Positions 28,498-38,212 are shown, counted from the stretch's first letter. The stretch: DNA of 64,000 bases from Halieaceae bacterium UBA6060 (GCA_002428935.1 DIYG01000167.1:40492-104491), one strand, 5' to 3'. The notes: generated by a model not told the origin, from the letters alone. Numbers and translations are program-made.

Positions 28498-29413
28498 CCT
28501 CACCCATCTCAGCGTTCGCGAGGGTCTTTGGCCCGAGGACGCGACCACCCTTGAAGCTATCCGAAGGACCGTATTTATCGAAGAGCAAGGGGTGCCAAAA
28601 GCTATTGAGTGGGATGGGCAGGAAGAGCAGGCCCGGCATGTCATCGCCGAATACCAGGGCGATGCCATTGGCTGCGGACGCCTCCTGGAGGACGGTCGCA
28701 TTGGTCGTTTGGCCGTACTGCCAAAGTGGCGAAGTCAGGGTATCGGTGAGCGCCTTTTGCGGATGCTCCTGACCCTGGCCCAGCAACGAGGCGATACGGC
28801 GGTGTATCTCCATGCTCAGGCAGATGCCGTGGACTTTTATGCCCGCGCCGGCTTCAGCGCCGTGGGAGAGCCTTTTGACGAAGCTGGTATTCGCCATCAG
28901 GACATGCACCTGGCTCTTGATTACAGTACCTGGGACCAGACGATAGTTCGTCTCAACTATCCTCGACCCTTCGACCAATTAGTTGTTGCCCAGGCGGCCC
29001 TCGCCCGTCGCGAACTGCGTATTCTCAGTCCAAACCTGGACCCTTTGGTGTTTGAACAGGAGGCGCTTTTTTCTGCCCTGCGAGCCCTGCTGCGAAAAGG
29101 CCGTATGAGTCAGATCAAGGTGCTGGTGCAAGATGCCCGGGGTATCAGCCGACGAGGTCACGGTTTGCTCAATCTAGCCCGGAGGCTACCGTCGGGCATC
29201 ACCCTCAAGCGCCTGGCCGAGCACTCGGATTGGAGCGGGGATACTCAGGTAATACGAGATCGAGATAGCTTGCTGGCGCTCCCGGGCGGGGACCTGGACC
29301 CTGGCTTTTATCGCCCCGACGATCGAGCCCGCAGTGAAACTGCACTAGGCCGCTTCGAAGAACTGTGGCGTGTGGCCGACGTGGATCCGGAGTTTCGTTC
29401 TCTCGCCCTCTAG
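28490..29413 (+). CDS. GNAT acetyltransferase fused to a C-terminal DUF7931-like domain
   Basis: From ATG 28490 the protein is 307 residues; longer upstream frames overlap roxA and are not coding. Residues 1-145 form a GNAT domain: RRTVFIEEQGVPKAIEWDG, then acetyl-CoA loop PKWRSQGIGERLLRML and DFYARAGFSAVGEPFDEAGI, as in ElaA-like proteins. Residues 160-307 form a second domain (ARRELRILSPNLDPLVFEQE onwards) that resembles a phospholipase-D-type half fold without an obvious HKD motif. Acceptor substrate unknown. It is translationally coupled to roxA and the pair is syntenic in pseudomonads. Confidence 0.8.
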   Translation: MIDLTHLSVREGLWPEDATTLEAIRRTVFIEEQGVPKAIEWDGQEEQARHVIAEYQGDAIGCGRLLEDGRIGRLAVLPKWRSQGIGERLLRMLLTLAQQRGDTAVYLHAQADAVDFYARAGFSAVGEPFDEAGIRHQDMHLALDYSTWDQTIVRLNYPRPFDQLVVAQAALARRELRILSPNLDPLVFEQEALFSALRALLRKGRMSQIKVLVQDARGISRRGHGLLNLARRLPSGITLKRLAEHSDWSGDTQVIRDRDSLLALPGGDLDPGFYRPDDRARSETALGRFEELWRVADVDPEFRSLAL

Positions 29414-29454
29414 CCCTCTAGCCCGCTGAACCCTGGCATGGGGTGATAGTCGGT

Positions 29455-29476
29455 AAGAGCCGTTCTAAGGCTTTTT
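29455..29476 (+). terminator. Putative terminator after the GNAT fusion gene
   Basis: AAGAGCC and GGCTTTTT form a short stem around GTTCTAA, ending in a TTTTT run. It lies in the convergent gap between the plus-strand cluster and the minus-strand Rieske gene. The stem is short, so the call is tentative. Confidence 0.4.
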
Positions 29477-29528
29477 CCCTGGGCGTCGCCACTTCGGTAC
29501 TGCAGTTCCAAGACGAGGCCCACACCTC

Positions 29529-29852
29529 TCAAAACCGACGCTGTAGGTCCCGCTCTTCCACACCCACGGAATTCCCTTCCAGGGCCACCGGGTAGGTCTT
29601 CAACGGAGCACAGCGAGCGTTTTGGGGTTTTCCGTCCCTAAGGCTAAAACTGATCCCATGGAGGGGGCAGGTAATGCAAGCGTTTTCAATTTCCCCCCGA
29701 TCCAACTCATAGCCTGCGTGGGGGCACAAACGGTCCACCAGCAAAGGTTCACCATCGAGCTGCAGTAGCAACAAGTCGCGAGTGCCGACCCTGACCACCT
29801 TGCGATAGCCGTCGTAGAGATTAATGAGTTTTTCCAGCTCGACGTAGGCCAT
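29529..29852 (-). CDS. Small Rieske [2Fe-2S] protein
   Basis: A 107-residue single Rieske domain. The cluster ligands are C-P-H in RLCPHAGYELDRGE and C-x-x-H in CITCPLHGISFSL, which coordinate a [2Fe-2S] centre. It has no signal peptide or membrane helix, so it is a cytoplasmic ferredoxin-like electron carrier. It ends the propionyl-CoA operon, with the start overlapping the meaB stop by one base (TGATG). A link to cobalamin reactivation or to an oxygenase elsewhere is possible but not shown. Confidence 0.88.
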   Translation of the reverse strand: MAYVELEKLINLYDGYRKVVRVGTRDLLLLQLDGEPLLVDRLCPHAGYELDRGEIENACITCPLHGISFSLRDGKPQNARCAPLKTYPVALEGNSVGVEERDLQRRF

Positions 29853-30814
29853 CAGTCCAACAGTTCCAGCACCTGTCGCGCGGCATTAAAAGGCGTCATC
29901 CGTTGCTGCTCCACGGCTTCTTCCAAACCGGGAAGCTGCGAGCGAACGGCTTCGCTACTGGCAAGCCGTGCGTCCAGCATGTCGCGAACAAGCTGGCGCA
30001 TCCAATCCAGATTTTGCCCCGTCCGTTGGTGCTCGAAAAACCCGTTCTCCGTGGTGATCTCAACAAAACGCTTCACCATGGCCCAGATATCATCGATGCC
30101 CTGGTTCCGCAATGCGGAACACTTGCGCACCTCAACGGACCAGTGAGACTCGCTGCGTAACAGGCTCAACGCGGACTGGTACTGACTCTGGGTTGCCGAT
30201 GCCATGCGCTCGCCATCGCCATCGGCTTTGTTGATAACCAGGGCGTGGGCTAATTCCACAATGCCCTTTTTGATGCCCTGAAGCTCATCACCGCCGCCGG
30301 GCAGCATTAGGAGCATGAAGAAGTCGACCATGCCTGCGACCTGATACTCGGATTGACCGACACCTACGGTCTCAACGATAACCACGTCGTAGCCCGCGGC
30401 CTCACAGAGGAGCAGGCTCTCGCGAGTTTTTTGCGCCACTCCCCCAAGGGCACCACCGGAGGGCGATGGGCGGATGAACACATGCTCCTGACGAGCCAGC
30501 TCTTCCATGCGGGTTTTGTCCCCCATGATAGAACCGCCGGCCACCGGGGAGCTCGGGTCTACGGCCAGCACCGCCAGCTTTTTGCCCTCGCGGAGCAACA
30601 GTTGGCCGAAAGCCTCGATAAAGGTGGATTTCCCCACGCCCGGTACGCCGCTGATGCCGATACGAACACTGCGACCCGTGTCTGGGAGGAGCTGCTCAAG
30701 GAGCGTCTGGGCTTGCTCTCGGTGCTCGGGTAGCGAACTTTCGCTGAGGGTAATGGCCTTGGCCAGGGCGCGACGGTTTCCCGCGCGCAAGGCCGAGGCG
30801 TTGATCTCTGCCAC
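29852..30814 (-). CDS. meaB: Methylmalonyl-CoA mutase-associated GTPase MeaB
   Basis: A 320-residue G3E-family GTPase, GTG start at 30814. Walker A GISGVPGVGKSTFIEAFG lies at about 52-69, Walker B-type VIVETVGVGQSEYQVAG follows, and the base-specificity motif is NKADGDGERM. MeaB escorts adenosylcobalamin into methylmalonyl-CoA mutase and protects the radical enzyme from inactivation. The mutase gene is directly upstream, 15 bp away. The length is normal. Confidence 0.95.
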   Translation of the reverse strand: MAEINASALRAGNRRALAKAITLSESSLPEHREQAQTLLEQLLPDTGRSVRIGISGVPGVGKSTFIEAFGQLLLREGKKLAVLAVDPSSPVAGGSIMGDKTRMEELARQEHVFIRPSPSGGALGGVAQKTRESLLLCEAAGYDVVIVETVGVGQSEYQVAGMVDFFMLLMLPGGGDELQGIKKGIVELAHALVINKADGDGERMASATQSQYQSALSLLRSESHWSVEVRKCSALRNQGIDDIWAMVKRFVEITTENGFFEHQRTGQNLDWMRQLVRDMLDARLASSEAVRSQLPGLEEAVEQQRMTPFNAARQVLELLD

Positions 30815-30829
30815 GGGGCCTCTCCCGCC

Positions 30830-32983
30830 CTAAGCCGACGCCTCGTTAACGGCGTCCAGGACCTCTCGGGCCGCGCTGGGAATCGGCGTTCCCGGCCCAA
30901 AGATACAGCTCACTCCAGCCTCGCGCAGCGCAGGGTAATCCTGTTCCGGGATGACTCCACCGGCGATCACCACTATGTCCTTGGCCTCGAGCTTGGCCAG
31001 TTCCTCGATGAGTTCTGGAATCAAGGTCTTGTGCCCGGCGGCGAGACTCGACGCACCCACCACGTGAACGTCGTTCTCAACGGCCTGACGGGCAACCTCG
31101 GCGGGGGTAGAGAACATGGGAGACAAGTCCACGTCAAAACCCACATCGGCAAAAGCCGTCGCAACAACCTTTGCCCCTCGATCATGACCGTCCTGACCCA
31201 TCTTGCACACCAGCATCCGTGGTCTGCGACCGTGTTGGGCCACAAAGGCGTCGATGTCACTGCTGATCATCTTCCAATTCTCGTCCGCTTCGAAGGCCGC
31301 GCCATAGACACCGGATACGGTCTGCGCCTGGGCGCTGAAACGACCGAACTCGGCCTCCATAGCATCGGAGATTTCGCCGACGGTAGCGCGCCGACGTACC
31401 GCCTCAATAGCCAGGGCCAAGAGATTACCCTCTTCGCCGCCGGCAACCCGGGTGATCTGCTCTAGGATATCCGTTACGGCCTGGCCATCACGGATTTTTC
31501 GTAGGGAATTCAAGCGGGCTATCTGCGCTTCGCGCACACTGGCGTTGTCGATCTCGAGCACTTCCACCGGCTCTTCGTCCGGCGGTGGATACTTGTTGAC
31601 ACCGACGATCACATCCTCGCCGCGGTCGATGCGCGCTTGCTTGCGGGCCGCGGCTTCTTCGATACGCAGTTTTGGCATACCGGTTTCGATAGCCTTGGCC
31701 ATACCCCCGGCTTCTTCGATTTCATTGATGAGTTCTCGGGCCTTGCTGGCGATGTCTTCCGTAAGGGACTCCATAAGATAAGAACCGCCCCAGGGATCGA
31801 TCACCTTGGTGATACCCGTCTCCTCTTGCAGTATCACCTGGGTGTTCCGCGCGATGCGAGCGGCAAACTCCGTGGGCAATGCAATGGCCTCATCGAGAGC
31901 GTTTGTGTGCAGTGACTGCGTACCGCCAAAGACCGCGGCCATGGCTTCGATGGTCGTGCGCACCACGTTGTTGTAAGGGTCCTGAGCCGTTAGCGACCAA
32001 CCGGAAGTTTGGCAGTGGGTGCGCAACATCGAGCTCTTGGGATTCTGCGGTTCAAACTCCGAAACCATCTCGTGCCAGAGCATACGCGCCGCCCGCATCT
32101 TGGCGATCTCCATGTAAAAGTTCATGGAAATGCCCCAAAAGAAAGACAAGCGCGGGGCGAAGTCGTCGATATGCAAACCCGCCGCCAGGGCCGTACGAAT
32201 GTACTCCTTCCCATCAGCAAGGGTGTATGCGAGTTCCAGGGCGGCGTTCGCGCCAGCTTCCTGGATGTGATAACCGGAAATGGAAATCGTGTTGAATCGC
32301 GGCATGTGCTCTGAGCAGTACGCGATGATATCGCCGATGATCCGCATGCTGGGCGCGGGCGGATAGATGTAGGTATTGCGCACCATGAACTCTTTGAGGA
32401 TGTCATTTTGGATCGTCCCCGAAAGCTGATCCTGGCTGACTCCCTGTTCCTCCGCCGCGACGATATAGCCCGCCAACACGGGCAGCACCGCCCCGTTCAT
32501 GGTCATGGACACGGAGACCTTATCGAGGGGGATACCATCAAAGAGGATTTTCATATCCTCGATGGAGTCGATGGCCACCCCGGCTTTACCCACATCGCCG
32601 GTTACCCGCTCATGGTCGGAGTCATAGCCCCGGTGCGTCGCTAAATCGAAGGCAACGGATACCCCCTGCCCGCCCGCTGCAAGGGCTTTACGGTAGAAAG
32701 CGTTGGACTCCTCAGCGGTACTAAAGCCCGCGTACTGACGAATGGTCCAAGGCCGACCCGCATACATGGTGGCCTGAGGGCCTCGCACATAGGGCGCCAT
32801 GCCCGGCAAGGTATTCGCGTGAGCCAGGTCAACCGTATCCTCGGCGGTGTAAAGCGGCTTAACGGGAATACCCTCCGGGGTGTTCCATACCAACTCATCC
32901 GGTGAGCGCCCCTTCATCTGCTTGGTGGCCAGAGTTTGCCAGGCTTCCAGGGCCTCGCCTTGGGCTTCTTTCCTATCGCTCAT
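30830..32983 (-). CDS. scpA: Methylmalonyl-CoA mutase
   Basis: A 717-residue single-chain mutase. The frame extends past the epimerase stop, but ATG 32983 leaves a 10-bp gap and starts MSDRKEAQGEALEAWQTLAT. The substrate barrel holds AGFSTAEESNAFYRKALAAG and GVSVAFDLATHRGYDSDHE. The cobalamin domain has the lower-axial His600 in GQDGHDRGAKVVATAF, followed by GASSLAAGHKTLIPELI. It rearranges (R)-methylmalonyl-CoA to succinyl-CoA. The carboxylase and epimerase that make the substrate lie just upstream. Confidence 0.97.
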   Translation of the reverse strand: MSDRKEAQGEALEAWQTLATKQMKGRSPDELVWNTPEGIPVKPLYTAEDTVDLAHANTLPGMAPYVRGPQATMYAGRPWTIRQYAGFSTAEESNAFYRKALAAGGQGVSVAFDLATHRGYDSDHERVTGDVGKAGVAIDSIEDMKILFDGIPLDKVSVSMTMNGAVLPVLAGYIVAAEEQGVSQDQLSGTIQNDILKEFMVRNTYIYPPAPSMRIIGDIIAYCSEHMPRFNTISISGYHIQEAGANAALELAYTLADGKEYIRTALAAGLHIDDFAPRLSFFWGISMNFYMEIAKMRAARMLWHEMVSEFEPQNPKSSMLRTHCQTSGWSLTAQDPYNNVVRTTIEAMAAVFGGTQSLHTNALDEAIALPTEFAARIARNTQVILQEETGITKVIDPWGGSYLMESLTEDIASKARELINEIEEAGGMAKAIETGMPKLRIEEAAARKQARIDRGEDVIVGVNKYPPPDEEPVEVLEIDNASVREAQIARLNSLRKIRDGQAVTDILEQITRVAGGEEGNLLALAIEAVRRRATVGEISDAMEAEFGRFSAQAQTVSGVYGAAFEADENWKMISSDIDAFVAQHGRRPRMLVCKMGQDGHDRGAKVVATAFADVGFDVDLSPMFSTPAEVARQAVENDVHVVGASSLAAGHKTLIPELIEELAKLEAKDIVVIAGGVIPEQDYPALREAGVSCIFGPGTPIPSAAREVLDAVNEASA

Positions 32984-32993
32984 GAGTCGCGTC

Positions 32994-33404
32994 TCAGTGG
33001 TCTTGGGCAGGTTGATTAATCTCGACGAGAACACCGTCGCAACTCTTTGGATGAATAAAGATCACCAGGGAGTTGTGCGCGCCCGGGCTTGGCTCATCGG
33101 CCAGAAACTCGTAACCCTTTTCCTTTAAGCGCGCGACATCGGCATGAATGTCATCGGAGCGAAAGCACAAGTGATGGAGTCCTCCACCCCGCTTCTCCAG
33201 GTACTTGGCCACGGGGCCTTCGCCGTTGAGGGGGTGAATCAATTCGATATTGGTCGGTGGCAACGGAAAAAACGCCGTTGAAGTCTTCGCTGAAGCCACA
33301 TCTTCCGTTCCATCAAAGGGAAGTCCGAAATCCGCCTTAAAACGCTCGATGGCCTTTTGTAGATCCGGAACAGCCACAGCGATGTGATCCAGGGCAGTAA
33401 TCAT
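32994..33404 (-). CDS. mce: Methylmalonyl-CoA epimerase
   Basis: A 136-residue vicinal-oxygen-chelate protein. ITALDHIAVAVPDLQKAIER is the first beta-alpha-beta module with the metal His. IELIHPLNGEGPVAKYLEKR and GGGLHHLCFRSDDI carry the further metal ligands and catalytic Glu region. It converts (S)- to (R)-methylmalonyl-CoA, linking the carboxylase product to the mutase. It lies between the biotin carboxylase (21 bp upstream) and the mutase. Confidence 0.95.
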   Translation of the reverse strand: MITALDHIAVAVPDLQKAIERFKADFGLPFDGTEDVASAKTSTAFFPLPPTNIELIHPLNGEGPVAKYLEKRGGGLHHLCFRSDDIHADVARLKEKGYEFLADEPSPGAHNSLVIFIHPKSCDGVLVEINQPAQDH

Positions 33405-33425
33405 GACAATCTCTCCAGCGGGGAC

Positions 33426-36233
33426 TTACAGCAGTTCCAAATAACGGGCCGTCGCGTTACGACGACGGGTAGCAATTTCTTCCGGGGATTCGACGACGAT
33501 CTTCTCGTCGGGGGTGATACGAAATACCGGCTGACCTTTGCTGATGATTACCCCGTCGCCTTCCACGAGCACCTCATCCACGGTACCGGCAAACGGGGCA
33601 TAGACCTTGTTGAACATCTTCATGACTTCAACGATGTACAGGGGATCTCCCGCGTCGAAGTGATCGCCCTTTTGCACGTACAACTCGGCGTCGGGCGTTT
33701 CTCGCCCGTAGAACATGCCACCGCTGGCGGCAATGATCTCATCGGACTTGGCTACCGGCGGCGGCACAAGGACCTTGGCCATGGCGTCCTGGAGATCGGA
33801 ATCCGTCAGCCGATCCGGGATCTGCATAGTCAAATCATCGTTGACGCTAAGGTCAAAGAAACCCGTGGCCTCGGCAATAGCGGGCAGCAGCCCAAGGATC
33901 GCTGTTCCGGACTGATAACCGCGGTGTGCGGCGCGCGCAGCAGACCAGCGTGTCTCTTCGAGTTCACAGCCATCGGGAACCGCATCCTCCACCAACAGAC
34001 TTTGCACCGAAAGCCAATCATCGACCGGCAACGCGTCGCAGAGGCTGTTATAAAAATCCTGGGCAGCCTGCAACACGTCGTTGTCATGCTCCCAAATCAT
34101 TCCCGACGCGGCGGCGTCCGCAACGTAATCCATGTTCAGGAAGTGGTAGAGATCCGAGAGCAGACTAATAGGGTTCTCATTCCAACTCACGCGACCGTCG
34201 ATCAAGGTGTAGCAATCACGGTGTACGCTCAGCCAACCGCTGAGAAGATGAGGCTGCTCAAGGAGCTCTTCCAGAGGTCGGAGCAGCAGCGTTTGCTTCA
34301 GCTCAAGCGTCTTGCGCAGAGCTTTGGCTTCATCCTTGGCCAGGCCCTCGATTTCACGGGTGCACACCGCTTGCCAACCGTGAGCTAAGTCGATACTTAC
34401 GGCTTCGCGCTTCAGCTCCCCCACCGCAGTGAGGTAGGGCACGATAAAGCGCGTCGTTGGCCTCGCATTGATGTTCTGGCCGATGAACCAGTTCACCAGT
34501 CCATAATGAAACTCGATATTTGTCGCCAGATCCTTGCCACGCATGCGTGTCTGGCGAATGGTCTCCGCCATGCGTTGGTAGGTATCCAGGCGGGTCTCAC
34601 CCACCGTAAGCAACAGCGCAATGTTTGAGTCGTAGGCCCCGGCCAGGGTGTACTTCATGAACACATCGGTATCGGGGTTGTGCAGGCTGATGCCCTGATC
34701 GTCGCGAATCTCGCCCTCGATGGCATCGGACCAATACTCGATGATGCCACCAGCACTAGGCTGCAAAGCCTGATTGGTAGCATTCAGACGGGCTTCCACG
34801 CTGTCGTTGTAACGGGGAATTCGTTCTGGTTTGGGAAGCATCGACCCGTGGGCGGCGAGAAGCACCATCGCTTCCACGAGAGACTCGACCACGAAGTGGT
34901 CCTCGGGGTTTTCCGGGTTACTGAACTTCAGGGCGTAGCACAGTTCCGTAACGCGGTGCTCCACCTGAATCCGCGTATTCATCTCCATGAAGAAATGCTT
35001 GTCACGATCGACGATGCACTCAAAGGTTGATACGGAATCCAGGCCCACGGCTTCGCCGAAGCGAGCCGCCTCGTCTTCCATTTCCACCAGGGTTTTTAGG
35101 TCCTGGGTAAGCACCGCCACCTCGGTGGTGTCACCGCGAGCCTCCGCTTCTTGCAAAGCGAGCTGTAACGACTCCACCGTCACGGAAACCTCGAGGAGTT
35201 TCTGCTCATGCATCTGCAGGGAACAGTCGCGTCCGCCGAGGGTCATGCTCCACTGGCCATTACCAATGACCTGAATCTCCTGGTGTCGAGTGGTCTCGAT
35301 ATTGAGTTCGACAAGGACGTTCTTGTTATCACCGACGCCCGTCGTCTTCACCTCGTTGAGGATTTCCCGGACCATTTCCGCCGCCCGGTCCCCCTCGCCA
35401 ATGCCGAGGATTCTCTGCCCTTTACCACCGCCACCACTGATCGCCTTCAAGCGCACCCGATTACTCGGATACTGTTCACTCATTCGCCCCACAGCTTCCG
35501 TGATGGTTTCGCAGAGTTCGTCAACGGTGTACAGATCCACGCCTTTGTCGTAGCTCGCTGCCAACACCTGATCGGCGGCGGCTTCGAGTTCCGCATGCAA
35601 GTCCGCCGGGTCCAGGGGTAGTGACTGCTCGCTAATGAGAGCGCCCAGCGCCGCGTGATCGGGATAGCGTTTGAGCAGCGTTAAGGCCGTCGCATTGTCG
35701 ATACCCGGTGTTACGGACACGCCCGCTTTCAGGGCTGTGCGCTTGGCCTCGTCTTTCAGTCCCGCATCGTGGACCGTGCGTGAACAGGGACCAATGAAAT
35801 TCAAGCCGGCCTCTTCCATGGCCGCAACCATGGTTTCGTCTTCGGCCATAAAACCGTAACCGGCGAAGATCGAGTTGTAGCCGTTTTCCTTGGCGATGCC
35901 GATGATTTGGCGAATGCGCTGATCGCGCTCCTCTTTATTCGTACCCGTGTAATCCGGTACCCGGTGAACCCGCTCTGGATCCGGCATGACCCGCAGCTCT
36001 GGGGCCAGGGCGTTTTGATAAACAATGGAGTCCTTTTCTGAGAGCAAGATGCCAATATGGGTAATACCCATTTCTCGAAAAACGTCGATCGCTTCCTTGC
36101 GTATAGGGCCACGGCAAATAATCAGAGGCCGCATGTGCGAGCAATCAAACTGGTTGACCCAGTGGGTGTGTCGGCGACCGAGGCGACGATCCCGATGAAT
36201 TAGAGGGTTTTGCAGATAGTGTTCGTTAGACAC
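33426..36233 (-). CDS. Acyl-CoA (propionyl-CoA) carboxylase biotin carboxylase/BCCP subunit, long atypical form
   Basis: From GTG 36233 it is 935 residues; the ATG at 36323 would overlap the carboxyltransferase gene. Residues about 35-490 are an ATP-grasp biotin carboxylase (ISGGGGKGQRILGIGEG; ECIVDRDKHFFMEMNTRIQV). An unfamiliar stretch of roughly 330 residues follows, and the last 80 residues are a biotinyl domain with Lys872 in VEVMKMFNKVYAPF. Usual propionyl-CoA carboxylase alpha chains are about 670 residues, and the N-terminal RPLIICRGPIRKEAIDVFR departs from the standard ANRGEIA. Context gives propionyl-CoA as the probable substrate. Confidence 0.88.
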   Translation of the reverse strand: MSNEHYLQNPLIHRDRRLGRRHTHWVNQFDCSHMRPLIICRGPIRKEAIDVFREMGITHIGILLSEKDSIVYQNALAPELRVMPDPERVHRVPDYTGTNKEERDQRIRQIIGIAKENGYNSIFAGYGFMAEDETMVAAMEEAGLNFIGPCSRTVHDAGLKDEAKRTALKAGVSVTPGIDNATALTLLKRYPDHAALGALISEQSLPLDPADLHAELEAAADQVLAASYDKGVDLYTVDELCETITEAVGRMSEQYPSNRVRLKAISGGGGKGQRILGIGEGDRAAEMVREILNEVKTTGVGDNKNVLVELNIETTRHQEIQVIGNGQWSMTLGGRDCSLQMHEQKLLEVSVTVESLQLALQEAEARGDTTEVAVLTQDLKTLVEMEDEAARFGEAVGLDSVSTFECIVDRDKHFFMEMNTRIQVEHRVTELCYALKFSNPENPEDHFVVESLVEAMVLLAAHGSMLPKPERIPRYNDSVEARLNATNQALQPSAGGIIEYWSDAIEGEIRDDQGISLHNPDTDVFMKYTLAGAYDSNIALLLTVGETRLDTYQRMAETIRQTRMRGKDLATNIEFHYGLVNWFIGQNINARPTTRFIVPYLTAVGELKREAVSIDLAHGWQAVCTREIEGLAKDEAKALRKTLELKQTLLLRPLEELLEQPHLLSGWLSVHRDCYTLIDGRVSWNENPISLLSDLYHFLNMDYVADAAASGMIWEHDNDVLQAAQDFYNSLCDALPVDDWLSVQSLLVEDAVPDGCELEETRWSAARAAHRGYQSGTAILGLLPAIAEATGFFDLSVNDDLTMQIPDRLTDSDLQDAMAKVLVPPPVAKSDEIIAASGGMFYGRETPDAELYVQKGDHFDAGDPLYIVEVMKMFNKVYAPFAGTVDEVLVEGDGVIISKGQPVFRITPDEKIVVESPEEIATRRRNATARYLELL

Positions 36234-36265
36234 AAAATCGTCCTTGCAAGTCGGTGAGTCGTCAA

Positions 36266-38059
36266 TCAGTGAAATTCGCGCTGGATACCGCCCATGGGTG
36301 CCGGCGTGTAGTGCCGCAGACAAAAATCCATGTGCTCCGCCAAAACCTGGCGCAAATCCGAGGGCATAACGATCTGTGAAATGGAACCAAGGCTTAAGGC
36401 TTCATTGGGGTTCATGAGCTCCCGTTCATAACGCTGTGCTAACTGGGCCTCCTCCCCCTTGATCCAATCCTCCACCAGGCTCTGGGCTGCGGCCTTGGCA
36501 TCCCCCGCCGAGAGACCAGCGGCGCGCTGCGCTTCCTCTTCCTTGGCCAGCCGCGCTTTCGCACCGCTGCGTAACTTCTTCAGTTCGTCCTTGTAGACAT
36601 ACTCCACACCCGCGGGGCCCATCACGGCCACCCGGGTAGTGGGTAAGGCCACGACGAAATCGGCCCCCGTGGAGTAATTGTTGTAGGACGCGTAGGCACC
36701 CCCAAAGGCATTGCGCACCAGAACCAGGAAACGAGGTGTGCGTAAATCGACGATAGCGTCCAGCATGGCGCGACCCGCTTGCACAATGCCGCGAGACTCT
36801 TGCTCTCGCCCCGGTAGGAAACCGGTGGTGTCTTCGAGAAAAATGATTGGAATGTTGTAGAGGTTACAAAAGCGGATAAAGCGAGCGTTTTTATACGCCG
36901 CGTCGATATCTATCTGCCCCGAGGCCACCGCCGAATTGTTCGCCACGAAACCGATGACGTTGCCGCCCATTCGCCCCAATGCCGTAACGGTATTTCTGGC
37001 GCGTTCGGCCTGGAGCTCTAGGAAATCACCGTGATCGCACAGCTGCTGGATTAATACGGTGATATCGATGGGGGTGTTAAACCCCGTCGGAGAATTAAAA
37101 GCTTTCTTAAGGAGGATATCGATGTCCCAGGTTTTCCGGGACACGGGGTCAGAGGACGGTTGCTGGGGTGCTAATTCGTCGTAGCTGCTGGGTAAATAAT
37201 TCAGCAACTCCCGGACCTTGCGCAGGGCTGCCACCTCATCGGGCACGACAAAGTCCGTTACGCCAGATTGGCTGTGCACGCCGGGACCACCCAACTCATC
37301 AGGGGTGACGTCCTCACCGAGCACGGACTTCACTACCCCTGGGCCCGTGAGACCAAAAAAGGTGTCGTTGGGCTGGATCAGAAACGACCCCTGCCGCGGC
37401 AGATAGGAACCGCCACCGGCGTTGAAGCCGAACATGCACATGATGCTCGGAACGATACCGCTGATCTTGCGCAGGGCCGTAAAGGCATCCGCGTAGCCAT
37501 CCAGCCCCCCCACACCCGCGGGAATGTACGCTCCCGCGGAGTCGTTCAAACCTACCAGGGGAATTTGCCGCTTGGCAGCCAGCTCAAAAAGCCTGGCGAG
37601 CTTCTCACCGTTGGTGGCGTCCATGGATCCCGCCCGAACCGTGAAGTCATGCCCGTAGATAGCCACATCGCGACCGCCGATACGGATCAACGCGGTCACC
37701 AACGATGCACCATCCAGGTTGGGTCCCCAGTTTTGATACAGCACCGTGGTAATCTCATCGGCGACGAACTGGATACGCTCCCATACGGTCATCCGCTTCT
37801 TGAGGTGCTGGCGCTGTATACTTCGCACCCCCGCCGCTGTGTGCGGTCTATGCTGTAACGCCGCACCCGCTTTCATGGCCTCCTCGAACAACCCTGGTGC
37901 CGTATGGATTTGTCCGGGAACCTCAAACTGCTGCTCTTTGGTTGCAGCGAAAGGGTTTTCCAAAGTTGCGAAGGGCGTGGTAGAAGCTGTGGAGGGGGTT
38001 GCGCCATCGTCCGCGCCAGCGTTTGCATCGGCGGAAGTGGGCTGGACTGAATCAGTCAT
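36266..38059 (-). CDS. Acyl-CoA (propionyl-CoA) carboxylase carboxyltransferase subunit
   Basis: A 597-residue crotonase-fold carboxyltransferase with fused N and C halves. GGRDVAIYGHDFTVRAGSMD and VGLNDSAGAYIPAGVGGLDG (oxyanion region) lie in the N half. IIFLEDTTGFLPGREQESRG and LVRNAFGGAYASYNNYSTG in the C half form the biotin and acyl-CoA pockets. It transfers CO2 from carboxybiotin to propionyl-CoA, giving (S)-methylmalonyl-CoA. It is the first gene of the operon, followed 32 bp later by the biotin carboxylase. Residues 1-45 form an Ala/Thr-rich tail (DANAGADDGATPSTAST) of unclear purpose. Confidence 0.92.
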   Translation of the reverse strand: MTDSVQPTSADANAGADDGATPSTASTTPFATLENPFAATKEQQFEVPGQIHTAPGLFEEAMKAGAALQHRPHTAAGVRSIQRQHLKKRMTVWERIQFVADEITTVLYQNWGPNLDGASLVTALIRIGGRDVAIYGHDFTVRAGSMDATNGEKLARLFELAAKRQIPLVGLNDSAGAYIPAGVGGLDGYADAFTALRKISGIVPSIMCMFGFNAGGGSYLPRQGSFLIQPNDTFFGLTGPGVVKSVLGEDVTPDELGGPGVHSQSGVTDFVVPDEVAALRKVRELLNYLPSSYDELAPQQPSSDPVSRKTWDIDILLKKAFNSPTGFNTPIDITVLIQQLCDHGDFLELQAERARNTVTALGRMGGNVIGFVANNSAVASGQIDIDAAYKNARFIRFCNLYNIPIIFLEDTTGFLPGREQESRGIVQAGRAMLDAIVDLRTPRFLVLVRNAFGGAYASYNNYSTGADFVVALPTTRVAVMGPAGVEYVYKDELKKLRSGAKARLAKEEEAQRAAGLSAGDAKAAAQSLVEDWIKGEEAQLAQRYERELMNPNEALSLGSISQIVMPSDLRQVLAEHMDFCLRHYTPAPMGGIQREFH

Positions 38060-38212
38060 GCGTGCGTATGTCCCTTGCCATTGTCGTGAGATTGAATGTC
38101 ACTGACCCGCACGTTGTTTGGCCCTCTGCGGGGCATTGCAGTCAACGCGTGTGCGGCCCTTTCGCGCGCCGTAAGCAGGCCAGTGTTTGGCCTTGTGCGG
38201 TTAAGGCAACAG

